Assembly (NCBI RefSeq): GCF_021869535.1
Contig: NW_026262581.1
Span: 79,699,955 to 79,763,954, forward strand
Length of the DNA: 64,000 nt
Direction: 5' to 3'
DNA from: Mytilus californianus
Taxonomy: Eukaryota > Mollusca > Bivalvia > Mytilida > Mytilidae
Made by a program: the position numbers and the translations under genes. This document shows, in pieces, positions 12,801 through 22,609 of this stretch. Within the stretch, counting starts at the first letter, position 1. Every line of letters begins with the position of its first letter. The notes beneath the pieces are model-generated. The model saw only the letters and a list, made by a program, of their open reading frames with translations, did no database searches and was not told the DNA's origin.

Positions 12801-15800
12801 GTTTATTCGAGTAAGAGTTCTAGTTAAAGCTCGAGTTCCACTTAGAAACTTCAGAGTTATACTGTAAGATAGAATAAATTCTGGTAAGAGTTAAAATTTT
12901 GTGATCTGAGATCGTATGAAATTAAAAGAAAGATTGCAGTTTCTATTTTCTGTTGGTGCACCTCTCTTTCTTGAATTGTATATTCTTTTATCACATTTAT
13001 GTTTCAGTATGGTATAGCCTTTATACTTTTTTTGCCAAAACTAATTAATGATAGGTAATTTGAAAATAACTGATTGATTGTGTGTGCCACTTTCAGCACT
13101 CTGCTATATCATGTTGGCCGTTTTTTTTCTAAAGAACCAAGGTATCAAGAGTAAATCAGCTACCTTTGTATTAAACAAATGGTTGTCCTTTACAGTCATG
13201 ATCGGAATCTGACAATCTCCCTATATCACTGTTTCTTGACAGGCAAGTGATCACATTGAGTGATCTAAACACGAACCTACATCTTAATTACTAGTCTTTG
13301 TTTTGTTTTTGTTTTCGTTTTTTTCTTGATTTTTGCAAAACTTTCAGTGGCAAATATTACATGAATATCAGAACAAAATTTTTTCTATATGAGATGAATA
13401 CTCTTTCACAAGACGGACCTTAATATGATGGTTACAGATTAGCACTCTGAAAGACATGTTACTCTACATAAATACATGTGTGTGTGTTAAATATTTCTCT
13501 TGTTGGAGTCTTGTAAAGCCAAATATACAGTGTGGATTTTTTGTTGTTGTTGTAGGTAGTACGGTCATCAATAGTACAAAAATAACTAGGCATAGTGTTT
13601 GATATTCCCAGATTGCTCTGACGTCTAGTGGCCTTATTTTTTAACTTGCTGGTCGTACAGTTCGCTATAATTGACAGTTTGAAGAAATACTACAAAATAT
13701 GATTTTTTTTTTTGTGCCCAAATTATGTAAGCCTGTACAAAGCATAAAAGGAAAATTGCGTATAATGTACTATATAATACGGTGCTAAATTTTATTTGAT
13801 TTCGACAGCCAGCAACCGATGTAAAATTTTGTATGCTTCTTTTACAGTGATGTTTAACTGGCGTTATTCTTAAATAACGTTTGATATTTCAACAAATATG
13901 ATTACTCTACGAATCATTTGTGTTCATGTGTTTGTTCCCCCATACCCCACTTCCAAAAAAAAAAAGAAACAGAGAGAGAGAGAGAGAGAGAGAGGCGTTT
14001 GATACCAAAGGAACATCGAAACTCATTGTTCTTATTTACATCCCTCTGTTGGACAGAAAACTACAAATTCCGGAAGCTGTACGCTTACATGCTGTTACTC
14101 TTGGTATATTGTTATTTTTTCCAGTATATTCCCACATACCGCATCGCGACAATACGCTGCCAACAGTTGGGTTACACTAATGACAGGACAATTGCCCGGT
14201 ATTGACCGGATGAGATATAAATAGTCAGAACTTTTTTGTTATTTGATAGATTATTTTAATATTTGAAGACCTTAGAAATATTAGACTATATTTTATGAAA
14301 ATCTAACAAAAAAAAGTTGACCGGACGGATTTCACACTCACTGATGTACGCTTTACAATATTGAACTGATCGACAAAAAGTGTTACTAGTAATATCTCTT
14401 TTGTTTTACAATATTTTTTCATACAACTAAGAAATCTGCGAGATTAATAGTTATCTTATATGAAAATTTAAACTTCATAGTAAAACAAAATGTTTTTCTA
14501 AAAAATAAAGTTGACCGGACGGATTTCACATTCGCCGATGTACGCTTTGATTATACTGAAATGATCGACAAAAAGTGTTATAAATATCTCTTTTGTTTTT
14601 AAATATTTTTTTTCTTCGTGAAACTAAGAAATCTGCGAGATAAACAAAATTGTTAATATATGAAAATATAAACTTTACAGTAAATAAAAAAAGTTTTTCT
14701 ACAAAAAAAAAGTTGAGCTGACGGATTTCGCTACAAATAATAAAGACCAGATCAACAAAAAATGTTGATATTTCTCATATCTAACAATATTTTTCGGTGA
14801 AATTAATAAACCTTTAAGAAAAATAATTGTATAAATGGTATTGTATGTAAATACTAACTCTGAGTCAATAATAATAATAATGATAATAATATCTTTATTT
14901 AAAGAGAGTAACTCATTTGAATTAAACCCAATCGTAAGGTAATTCAAGACCATATCAAGACCACTTTCGGCTATTTTTTTGCCATACATTTTGTCCATTT
15001 CGAGTAGCATTTTCATTTTTTGCACTTGAATCAACACGTCATTTGCTTTCTCTTGCTTTAATAGTGAACGTCCCTTTGAGCAGGCCGCCATTTTAGAAAT
15101 TAGCAACCTTTACGACGGACTCGAAACGGCGACGTCATAATACGGTCACGACACTATAGCGGCGCCGAGAGCGATGCGTATAAACAATAGTGTGATTTCC
15201 CTTTAAGACTCCAAACTTGTTTAAACCCCTTGCCCCTATGCAGCATCTATAGATGTACATGTAGGATGCATACTATCATATTGTTATTTTGCCATTGTTT
15301 TGATTGTATGCAATAACGAAGAGACTATGAATGACGGATGTTAGTATTTTTCAAACCTTTAGGAATGATACAAATTTGTTATCTTTTGTACAAAATAGGT
15401 GAGGAAACTGGGTCCAGGTTCATATGATATTAAAGATTTTGTTGAGGCATCAGATGAAAAACCAAGAAGTAAATTTGGAATATGCCAAACTCTCTCACAA
15501 AGATTCAGAGAAAAAACTGTTGTAAGTATAACTTTTGGTTAATGTTTATTTGAATTTAGATGTGCATATTTGAAAAAAGGGTAAAAGTTGGAATTTTTCA
15601 GATCGAAATGTAAAATGAAAGAGCTGCAAGTTATGCATGCATGTTGCATATATGAACAAAACCCGGATAAAACAACTGGCCTTGTTCATGCACCAAGAAG
15701 AAAACATCAATACTTTTGTGAAATATATCCAATTTTTACTTTTACTAGATTGACACACCAGGCCCAGGAACGTATGGTGATGGTGGTATCCCACATGCTG

Positions 15801-18800
15801 CCAAAGAAGATAAAGAGCAAAAATCAACCAGCACAATAGGAATGTTAGATGCTAAGTCTTCATCCAAAAGAAACCTACCAACTGTAGTAAGTTTAAGATT
15901 CAAACAGATACAAACCTGTAAAGTAGAATCTCTGAATGGGCTGTTAAAGCAATTATTCCAATGTTAATTACAACTTACCTTTGTGGGGGAGTTTATTTAC
16001 AGTTAACCGTTTTTTGTTTTGAGTTAACAAAGTAGAAGAAGGGTTCTAATAGTCATTTTTTTTTTTTTTTTTTTTTTTAACCTGTGAAAGACTTAAACTT
16101 GGGTGAGAAGCAGTACTGTGAATTCATTTATTTCGTGGATACCAATTTTCGTTGATGGAGGAAAAATTGAATTTTCGTGCATATTGAATTTCCTGGTTTT
16201 GCAAAAATTTGTATACAAGCCATAGACAATTAATACTACATTAAACATTTAAATTAATGGTTTTCCTTTATTCTGTGAAATCAACAAAAATTCCCCATGA
16301 ATAATAATGAATCCACTGTATATCAATTTTATTATGTAAATTGTTTGGTTTTTTTTTATTATATAGAACTATTATTATAGGGTTCACAACTTGGTCCTGG
16401 TACCTATGAGTTTAAAAGTTTTGCTGATCAGACAACTGGAAAGGTGACCAGCTTACGAGGACCATATGATCTGTTTTCTGGAGATAGAAACAAACCAATT
16501 TCAGATGGACATTTTGCTGCACCGGTATGTATTAAAAATTCTGAAGTGAATGTCTATTTTGTCAAAACAAACTGTAATTTCTGAACTTTGGCCTACTTTG
16601 TTAACATTATTAGACTGTTTATTTAGGTGACATAAACAAGCCTTTAATGCAAAATGTTCACTTTCTTATCTTGTTTGCATAATACCAAATCTTGTATTAT
16701 TTTATTAATATGGTGTATTTTCCTTTGCTACATGTAGAAAGGACAAAATTTTTTTTTTAAACTAGTCAATTTTTCATTGCTGACATTAAAATGAATAAAT
16801 TGTTCAATGGGGAAAAATAATGCTAAAGATTTTTAATTTGAAGTATACAATACCGTAGGGATTATTTTGGCTGTTTACCAAAAAATTTAAAGAGTTGTTT
16901 TGTCATTTTGATTTGGTTATCAATCAAGATTGCCATTAATTAAAGCTGTTACACTATTTGATGTTTGATCTATTTTGTAATCTATGCAATAATTTTTTCT
17001 CATCAAATTTCATCATATATACCGGTACTAACATTATCTAATATGATTTTGGAAAATTTTACTTTTAATTTTTTTAGTTGATATTTTATTTTAGCATTTT
17101 CTTCTTCGGCACCAAATAAACCAATATATGACTACAGCCAAAATATCTCAATTTACGACAGGAATTTTCAAGAAAAAAAAAAGTGATGAAGAATATATGT
17201 GACATACATAAGAATCTTTTTTCTGAAAAAAGTAAAATGATGAGTTATCTTATATAAGGGCATTGTATAGAATGGATTTAAAAAATAAGGAAAAAGACAA
17301 TGGTACAATGCTAATTGAAATTAAAACTTTTGAAAAGTAAACTTTAGCACACACAAAAGAATAAAATCAAAAAGAATATTATGGCAGTCCAATATTTTGA
17401 CCTAAAAGACCTTTGTCAAGATATTTAGTAAACAGAGGATAAAATAAATGAAGTGAATTAAATGAAGCTGTATATGAATATTTTTTTAATTATTTAGAAA
17501 TTAGCCAATCTTGGTCCCGGCCAATACAACCTCAGATCTTTTGCTGATGATTGGGGAACAATACACAGAAAGAGACATGGCAAATTCGGTAAAGTTGACA
17601 GAACTCCAAAAATTCCAACAGAAAGGATATTTTGTAGTACCCTTCAGCAATGTCCTAAAGAGGAGGTAAAAAATAAGCATGTTTTAGTTGATGAGGTTTT
17701 GATCTTGACTTGTTAAGAATGAGATTCATTGGCTGACATTTAAGAAGTTTGTCATTTTTCCGTAAAGAGTATGCTCTGAAATAAATGTTTGTAAACTAGT
17801 TTGTTTTATTAGTATATTGAACATTCATTGAAATGAAAACAAAGAGATTGTTTCAATTTTGTTGAAAACCACATGCATGGAAAATAGATCATAAAAAATC
17901 ACAGAACCATTTAACTACTTTCAAAAATGACTCTTTTTCATAAGTCAATTGTTTTTATTTACCTTCGTTTTACAGGAAATAGAATGTTTAAGATGTGATT
18001 CAATGGTATAGACCTTTTTTTTCTTTTCAGAATACTCCAGGTCCAGGTCGTTATGAGCCTGGTGAACTATCTAAACCAGAATCAGTTAATGCTCCAGGAT
18101 TTTTATCTACATCTAAAAGAAATGATAAACTTTCACAGAAATTCTTTACAAGAAACTTTGTAAGTACATGTCCATGATTTGTTTTATATGCCCACATGAC
18201 ATAGAAGAATTGTGTTGGTTTTTTGTCTCTCCAGCTACAAACTATTTGTTTAAAGCTTTATATTTCAGACGGTAGAAGACCTGGATCCTTCATACCTTGT
18301 ATGCAGATGCCTTATGTAAGGAAGTTTCTGTGTGGCATATGTCAATTGACCTCATTTTTATGGTTTAGCGACTGCTTAAAAAGAAAAATATGTGTTTTTT
18401 TGTAATGTGAATTATGAGTTAAAGGATAACTATATATGGTATACATGGTATATGGGGTTCCTTGCAAGGTCTACATTTCCATCAGACAGTATTCACTTGA
18501 CCTCGACCTCATTACATGGATCAGTGATCAAGGTTAAGTTTACTTGCAGGGTTCTCACTAAGGCGAGTCCATGAGTCCTGGACTCATGAAAATCTGTCTG
18601 GACTCACCATTTTCAAAACTGGTGAGTCCAAAGATGCATAGAGATTGAAATATTTTGTATAAACTGAACACACATATCATCATCTTATAGCAAAAGTTTC
18701 AAAGTAATCTGAATTTAATGTCATTTCATTGCTCAGCAATAAAATATCTTCTTCTTAAAGAAAAAGCCAAAAAATCCTTAGTGAGAACCCTGCCTTGGTC

Positions 18801-21269
18801 AAGTCCGTATCTCTGTAAACAACAGATCCACTATATTTGGTGTCTGGAATGATTGTAACATGTTTGACTTGCAGGTTTCATCTGACCTTGACCTCATTTT
18901 CATTGTTCATTGGTCAATGTTATTTTTTTCTGATTTGGTCTATTTTTCAGATACTATAAGGAATAGGTCAGTTATATTTGGTGAATAGAATAATTGCAAA
19001 GTATATTTGTCTGTCTGGCAGGATTCATCTGACCTTGACCTCATTTTCATGGTTCATTAGTCAATGTTAAGTTTTCATGGTTTTGTCTGTATATCAAATT
19101 CTATAAGCAATAGGCTAACTATATTTAATGTATGGAATGATTGTAAGGTGTACATGTCTGTCTCGCAGTGTTCATTTTATCTTTACCTCATTTTCATGGT
19201 TCATTAGTCAATGTAAAGTTTTCAAGGTTATTTTTTATTCAGATATTGTAAGCAATAGGTTAACTATAGTTGGTGTATGGAATGATAGCATGGTGTACAT
19301 GTTGTCTGGCATGGTTCATCTGACCGTGACCTCATTTTAATGGTTCATTGGTCACTTTACAATTTTCATAATTAGGTCTGTTTCTCGGATACCATAAGCA
19401 ATAGGTTAACTATATTTGGTTGTAAGTTGTACATGTCTGTTTGGCAGGATCCATCTGAACTCTTGTTTTAACATAGGTAAGCTCTCTTAGCAGCGTGTTA
19501 TTGCAGTATTAAGTGAAGTGTATAGCAACAACTTGAGTCTGCTTATGTTCCACAGTTCAAAAGATGAAGTCAGTTAACAGAACCCATATCACAAGTTGAT
19601 CATTTTATTGTGTTATGACCAAATTTCTTGTTCCTAATCTACGAGTGGCTACCTTGATTGGCTTGAATGCCTTTATATACAAATTCAAGAGATAAAAAAC
19701 AAAATCGAAAAAAATGTCTGGCTTGCTGATATTTTTTTAAAACCCAATTTGTAAGAATTGTCAGTGTATAATAATTATTTCTTGATATATACTTTTGTCT
19801 TTCTATGATTTCAGAACCCTGTGGGTCCAGGTCGTTATGATGTACAGAAGTTTGATGAAGCACAGCATCGTAATGGCACTGAAAGTGTTTTCAAATCAAA
19901 AACAGGAAAATTGTCTCTAGCTATGGATAAATTCCTTCAGTAAGTATCACAAGTTTGAATATTTAGAAATATTTGTATTTAATTATTAAAAACATTTCAT
20001 GAACGCTTTTGTGTGAATTTGATGTTCACAAAGCTCAATGAATTAAAAGGCCATAAAAACATTTCAACCTATCTGTGGATTTCCTTAAGAACTGAAGCAA
20101 ATATTAAAATGGCATGCATCAATTAACATTACAGATTGAATTATCCCTTATTTTGCTTCTCTTAAACTTTTAGAGAAGTGTAATTTTATGTTTAACCCCG
20201 CCACATTCTTTATGTGCCTGTCCCAAGTCAGGAGCCTGTAGTTCAGTGGTTGTCATGTTTGTTTTTTGTAAATTGTTTTGTTATAAATAAGGCCGTTAGT
20301 TTTCTCAATTGAATTGTTTCATATTTTTCATGTCAGGGCCTTTTATAGCCAACTAAACGGTATGGGTTTTTCTCATTGTTGAAAGCCGTACAGTTGCCTA
20401 TAATTGCTTACATTCACTTTATTTGAACTTTGGTGGATAGTTTTCTCATTGGCAATCATACCACATCTCCTTATTTTTATATTATACTATCCCTGATATA
20501 AAATTAAAAACTGAGATTGCTTTTGATTACCGTTGGTACTTGAGTAAAAGTCCATCCGACTATAAGTCAGATGCCCTTCTCAGCTATAAAATCTAAGGAT
20601 TCAGTATTGAACCTCACATAAATCTGTCAAAATTTGGGCATTTTTTTTTGCAGCAGACAGTAACTGACGGTTGGTAAAATCAATGGAAAATCCGGGAATC
20701 ATATTCATTTTGTGATCCCTTCAAGATTAATGTTTGTTTGTTTAAATTAAATTGATATTCATTATTATAATTTATATTGTTGTTAATAATAAAGATGTAT
20801 TCATTTCTAGTTGTTTATTTTGTTCACTGTTTTGTGTTGTTTACGTAGTACATCAATGATTTTGTAGTGTATAACTAAACACCTATTATTAGAGAAAAAC
20901 AAATTTAACCAATATGAACCTGAATAAATTAAAAGTCACAAAACACTTGCTGAAAAAGTTTTCACAGCTTGCATAGTTCAGTAATGAGCACACTTCATAA
21001 TTCTGATTATATTTTGATGATTAAAGGATTAAAGAAATCAAGGGACACGAATTTCAATTGTTTTGCTTTGAATTTGCTAACTTTCTTGGAATAAATGCCA
21101 ATATTTCATTTACAGAGAAAGAGTAAGAGCCAAGGATGTCAGATTAGAGGACAGGGTCTTCCTTGTAACACCTGAAAAACCAGAAAGCTACATGAAAAGG
21201 ACAAAAACTCAGATGAACTATAACCCTAGAGCAGATTTCGTGTCCCAGCGAGCTGTTACAGTAATATAA
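763..21269 (+). CDS. CIMAP2: CIMAP2/LEXM-like sperm-tail PG-rich repeat protein, 10 coding exons (429 aa)
   Basis: I join 763-812, 2793-2880, 3559-3729, 15399-15521, 15749-15886, 16381-16524, 17498-17665, 18031-18159, 19815-19939 and 21116-21269, giving 430 codons including TAA. All introns are GT-AG. The protein has seven GPGxY motifs, at about residues 51-55, 108-112, 149-153, 195-199, 244-248, 298-302 and 341-345, plus YPGTF at 29-33. GPGxY is the signature of the STPGR family, which binds or decorates ciliary and sperm-tail microtubules. The N-terminus (KFGGAPFGTQTARFDVSG), the length and the basic C-terminus match my memory of LEXM/C1orf177, now named CIMAP2; that assignment is from recall, not a search. 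I see no signal peptide or membrane segment, as expected for a cytoplasmic/axonemal protein. The start is the first ATG in an acceptable context (gaaccATGG). It could be another STPGR paralogue. An extra exon near 8639-8697 is unresolved and left out. Confidence 0.8.
813..2792 (+). other. Intron 1, AT-rich with one dispersed repeat
   Basis: No further exon is supported. The only clear structure is the dispersed repeat at about 2265-2605, which also occurs at 49262-49735 and 52810-53275. Confidence 0.6.
2265..2605 (-). repeat. Dispersed repeat A, copy 1 (reverse orientation)
   Basis: The reverse complement of this stretch matches 49262-49610 and 52810-53150. Shared landmarks are the GGGGCCAGCTGAAG block, the GCCTTCGGCTG..TCTGCTCTTTGGT block and the CATTGGCTAGAGGTATA end. 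The family looks like the 3' tail of the reverse-transcriptase element described at 53270-54720. The short reading frames in it are not genes. Confidence 0.85.
2793..2880 (+). CDS. CIMAP2: CIMAP2/LEXM-like coding exon 2
   Basis: The acceptor TTGTTTCAG ends at 2792 and the donor GTAAGTA starts at 2881. It completes Arg17 and encodes FDVSGVHPKSKYPGTF followed by TEIPYDKKSTDDL. It ends in phase 0. YPGTF looks like a degenerate PG motif. Confidence 0.85.
3559..3729 (+). CDS. CIMAP2: CIMAP2/LEXM-like coding exon 3, PG repeat 1
   Basis: The acceptor CTTTTTAG ends at 3558 and the donor GTAAGTT starts at 3730. The 57 codons are in phase 0 and begin KRKLGPGAYDV. The second half (EVEKLAALPHLLNKDQWEMK) is a charged, helix-like stretch not seen in the other repeat exons. 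Confidence 0.88.
6178..6710. mobile_element. Miniature inverted-repeat element, copy 1
   Basis: ATTAATGAGGGT at 6178-6189 is matched by its exact reverse complement at 6699-6710. The interior (GTAATGCCCTTTACCGTCAG onward) matches a second, shorter element at 34373-34665. About 200 bp near 6470-6665 are absent from the other copy. There is no coding capacity, so it is non-autonomous. Confidence 0.75.
6916..6985. repeat. Tandem duplication, two 35 bp units
   Basis: CATTGTCTGTCCCCTGGCCA begins units at 6916 and 6951. The two units look identical. Confidence 0.9.
7172..7269. repeat. Inverted repeat with hairpin potential
   Basis: The left arm around ACAGGTACAAGACGAGAT and the right arm around ATCTCGCTTGTACCTGT are reverse complements with few mismatches. 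They continue into AT-rich inner arms around a short loop. It resembles a palindromic miniature element. Confidence 0.75.
8230..8500 (+). mobile_element. SINE-like element with tRNA-related head
   Basis: The head (GGGCTGAGTGGTCTGTTAG at about 8239, then GGATGTGAATTCTAACCC near 8300) resembles the A and B boxes of a type 2 tRNA-derived pol III promoter. The 3' end is an AACAAACAAACAAA tail near 8490. The layout fits a tRNA-derived SINE, common in bivalves. Box positions are judged by eye. Confidence 0.6.
8639..8697 (+). CDS. Candidate extra exon of the CIMAP2/LEXM-like gene (frame unresolved)
   Basis: Acceptors are possible at 8636/8637 (TTACAG) or 8638/8639, and a donor GTAGTA at 8698. One frame reads DIDQEYQLKRLSKSRLMIE, which looks protein-like and would lead in phase 0 into exon 15399. 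However, exon 3 ends in phase 0, and neither acceptor keeps that frame: from 8637 the second codon is TGA, and from 8639 a stop also follows. It may be a cassette or poison exon, may need an unseen micro-exon or an alternative exon 3 donor, may carry a one-base indel, or may be chance. Confidence 0.35.
9060..9250 (+). repeat. Dispersed repeat B, copy 1
   Basis: It shares the order TTTGAATTGTTTCA, CTCATTGTTGAAGG, GTTGTCTCATTGG and ACATCTCCTTAT with 20190-20490 and 56938-57215. Shorter matches occur at 26005-26125 and, reversed, at 42885-42975. Confidence 0.85.
11820..12685. repeat. Array of four ~190 bp tandem units with CpG-rich leader
   Basis: Units begin near 11919, 12111, 12300 and 12495 with a TGTGGTTAAAGTTTTT-like start and share AACTATCCTGGATT and GGACAGAAGCTTGTTTATG. 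The leader has GTCGAGCCTTCGACTTTAG and (GTC)n/(GGC)n runs. The tail has GAGCCTGCGATTAACAGC. I recognise this as a common mussel repeat. Confidence 0.85.
13967..13995. repeat. (GA)n microsatellite
   Basis: An uninterrupted GAGAGA run of about 13 dinucleotides. The two overlapping reading frames across it, with Arg-Glu runs, are artefacts of the repeat. Confidence 0.95.
14190..14790. repeat. Tandem array of ~195 bp units
   Basis: TTGACCGG(A/-)CGGATTTC begins units near 14317 and 14510, with a variant at 14712 and a partial unit near 14200. Shared inner blocks are ATCGACAAAAAGTGTTA and AACTAAGAAATCTGCGAGAT. Confidence 0.85.
14699..15106 (-). CDS. Unassigned 135-codon open reading frame inside the TIR element
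   Basis: The first ~65 residues (MLISKMAACSKGRSLLKQEK onward) have a balanced, helix-like, charged composition. The rest is low-complexity, with an Ile run from ATA/ATT repeats and an AT-rich tail. It starts about 80 bp inside the right terminal repeat, next to a CpG-rich stretch that could act as a promoter. It might be a first exon of an element-encoded gene or chance. No family is recognised. Confidence 0.25.
   Translation of the reverse strand: MLISKMAACSKGRSLLKQEKANDVLIQVQKMKMLLEMDKMYGKKIAESGLDMVLNYLTIGFNSNELLSLNKDIIIIIIIIDSELVFTYNTIYTIIFLKGLLISPKNIVRYEKYQHFLLIWSLLFVAKSVSSTFFL
15399..15521 (+). CDS. CIMAP2: CIMAP2/LEXM-like coding exon, PG repeat 2
   Basis: The acceptor ends at 15398 (CAAAATAG) and the donor GTAAGTA starts at 15522. 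The 41 codons are in phase 0 at both ends and begin VRKLGPGSYDIKDF. It lies about 190 bp after the right end of the inverted-repeat element at 10378-15206. Confidence 0.88.
15749..15886 (+). CDS. CIMAP2: CIMAP2/LEXM-like coding exon, PG repeat 3
   Basis: The acceptor TTTACTAG ends at 15748 and the donor GTAAGTT starts at 15887. The 46 codons are phase 0-0 and begin IDTPGPGTYGDGG, followed by a Lys/Ser-rich stretch. Confidence 0.88.
16050..16079. repeat. Poly(T) tract in intron
   Basis: A run of about 20 T at 16058-16078 lies shortly before the palindromic element at 16111-16322. Confidence 0.9.
16111..16322. mobile_element. Palindromic miniature element (TACTGTGAATTCATT family)
   Basis: The left end TACTGTGAATTCATTTATTT pairs with the right end, whose reverse complement reads TACAGTGGATTCATTATTAT. 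The element at 50882-51064 has the same ends and the same CGTGGATACCAATTTTCG inner block, so they are one family. Confidence 0.7.
16381..16524 (+). CDS. CIMAP2: CIMAP2/LEXM-like coding exon, PG repeat 4
   Basis: The acceptor ATTATAG ends at 16380 and the donor GTATGT starts at 16525. The 48 codons are phase 0-0 and begin GSQLGPGTYEFKSFAD. The xSFAD ending of the repeat recurs in the next exon. Confidence 0.88.
17498..17665 (+). CDS. CIMAP2: CIMAP2/LEXM-like coding exon, PG repeat 5
   Basis: The acceptor TATTTAG ends at 17497 and the donor GTAAAAA starts at 17666. The 56 codons are phase 0-0 and begin KLANLGPGQYNLRSFADDWG. Confidence 0.88.
18031..18159 (+). CDS. CIMAP2: CIMAP2/LEXM-like coding exon, PG repeat 6
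   Basis: The acceptor TTCTTTTCAG ends at 18030 and the donor GTAAGTA starts at 18160. The 43 codons are phase 0-0 and begin NTPGPGRYEPGEL. Confidence 0.88.
18290..19465 (+). repeat. Tandem array of ~146 bp units in the intron after PG repeat 6
   Basis: Units share AGCAATAGGTTAACTATA, GGAATGATTGTAAGGTGTAC, CATCTGACCTTGACCTCATT and CATGGTTCATTAGTCAATGT. Clear units are centred near 18970, 19110, 19255 and 19400, with diverged units before. The array is split by the element at 18546-18793. A familiar bivalve repeat; short open frames in it are not genes. Confidence 0.85.
18546..18793. mobile_element. hAT-like miniature element with perfect 18 bp inverted repeats
   Basis: GCAGGGTTCTCACTAAGG at 18546-18563 is the exact reverse complement of 18776-18793. 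A CAGGG start is typical of hAT transposons. The 248 bp element has no coding capacity. I find no clear 8 bp target duplication, so the superfamily is tentative. Confidence 0.75.
19815..19939 (+). CDS. CIMAP2: CIMAP2/LEXM-like coding exon, PG repeat 7
   Basis: The acceptor GATTTCAG ends at 19814 and the donor GTAAGTA starts at 19940. It begins NPVGPGRYDVQKFDEA and ends in phase 2 (ca), which pairs with the first base of the last exon to make Gln379. Reading through the donor would give an immediate TAA, which supports splicing here. Confidence 0.88.
20190..20490 (+). repeat. Dispersed repeat B, copy 2
   Basis: This is the most complete copy of repeat B, beginning CCCCGCCACATTCTTTATG and ending ACCACATCTCCTTATTTTTA. 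It lies in the last intron of the CIMAP2/LEXM-like gene. Confidence 0.85.
21116..21269 (+). CDS. CIMAP2: CIMAP2/LEXM-like terminal coding exon
   Basis: The acceptor TTTACAG ends at 21115. It encodes a basic C-terminal region (ERVRAKDVRLEDRVFLVTPE and on) without a PG motif, and stops at TAA 21267-21269. Confidence 0.85.
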
Positions 21270-22609
21270 CCTGCACCAACCAACCCACTGCTTGTCAACA
21301 CTCCACACTGTTTTATGTTTAATTGTTGTTACATTTTTGTGACATAATTGTAAACAATCAATAATATGTCACATTATGTGTTTATCATGTAAAATCCATT
21401 ATACCACATCATGATTTGAAAGTGAATTTAAAGAAGCAAATAATGTACACACATTTTTCACACAACTTGCATTTTTTAGCTAATCGTCATTACTAGTGAA
21501 TTCAAAAATTAAAACGTTTGCCAAATATTTGTTCATTCATTTGAAGCAATTAAATATGTACAACCAGTCAAGCAGCATCTCATTGAGCTGTTTGACAAAT
21601 ATTCAGAATTAATAATTAACTCAAATTTGGTGAAGCAAAACTTTCTTACTTCTTTTTTTTATGTTTGTCATCTTTCAAAGAATGAAGAAAAAAGAAAACA
21701 TTACTTCCAGAATGAATGTTTACAGTTTTGTTTTTTTATTAGTTGTGTACAAGAATATCTTAGTAATTCTGTGTGTTGGTGTTAAGTTATTTGATTAGAC
21801 AATTTAGTTTGTGTGATCGTGTTATAAAGAGTGTGAAATCCACCCTGTTGTTGCAGTAATTTAAAAAAATTCCAAGTCCTATTCATAACCTTGTTTTATT
21901 AGTTTCTAATTTATTTCGCTGTTTTATCCTTTTGAGTTTACCATGAAAACCTGTTTATTTTTACATTTCCTATTTTGAATATTTCTTTGATTTGATTTAT
22001 TTGTTCCTCATAAATATTTTCCAAATAATGGTTTCTACATTTTCAGGCAAACAAAAACAGTATACCAGTTTAAAAGTATGATTGATGTATTTAAACTTGT
22101 TATTATGGTATTAAGAAAGAAGATAAAAGCTGGGGAAAAAATGTATAAAAAAACAAAACTGTTTTTGTTTGTCACAAGAAAATTTAAAAAGACTCACATT
22201 TGTTTCATGCACAACAAAGAGAAGGGTCTTGTTTTTAGTTAGAAAACAAAAATTTTGTGCTTTGTGATATGCAAAAAGTTGTAATTACTCTACAAGCCCT
22301 TTTTGTTGACATTTGATACAAGTTTTAAAGTTTAATATCCTCTCCAGTATTCTTTTTTGGCAGGCAACTAGAAATGTTGATGTTTCTAATGGGTCCTACT
22401 CATATGTGCCTAACCTTCAGATTGAAAGGTTTATTTTTTTTCTTACACATTATCCAACTATGACATCAATAAGCCGAATCTGAAGAAAATCAACCTTAGG
22501 AACAACATATTGGACTAACACGACATCTCTGCAATAGTATCTTTCTCCTAAGGGCATTAATGCTAGAAAAATATATTTTAGAATTATATAATGGCTAATA
22601 GTACCATTT

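Larger units (their letters stand above)
10378..15206. mobile_element. 4.8 kb terminal-inverted-repeat element with TTAA ends
   Basis: TTAA plus AGGGAAATCACACTATT at 10378-10398 is the exact reverse complement of 15186-15206. TTAA at both edges would fit the target duplication of a piggyBac-type element, but it could be part of the repeat. The interior holds tandem arrays at 11820-12685 and 14190-14790, a GA microsatellite and a 135-codon frame on the minus strand that starts about 80 bp inside the right end. No transposase domain is recognisable. The element lies entirely within the intron before the exon at 15399. Confidence 0.65.

Noticed and set aside
13918-14205. Two overlapping frames of 95 and 86 codons
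   Set aside because: Both run through a (GA)n microsatellite that is open in several frames.
15546-15839. Overlapping frames of 96 (minus) and 83 (plus) codons around 15.6-15.8 kb
   Set aside because: They are shadows of the real exon at 15749-15886 and its intron in other frames.
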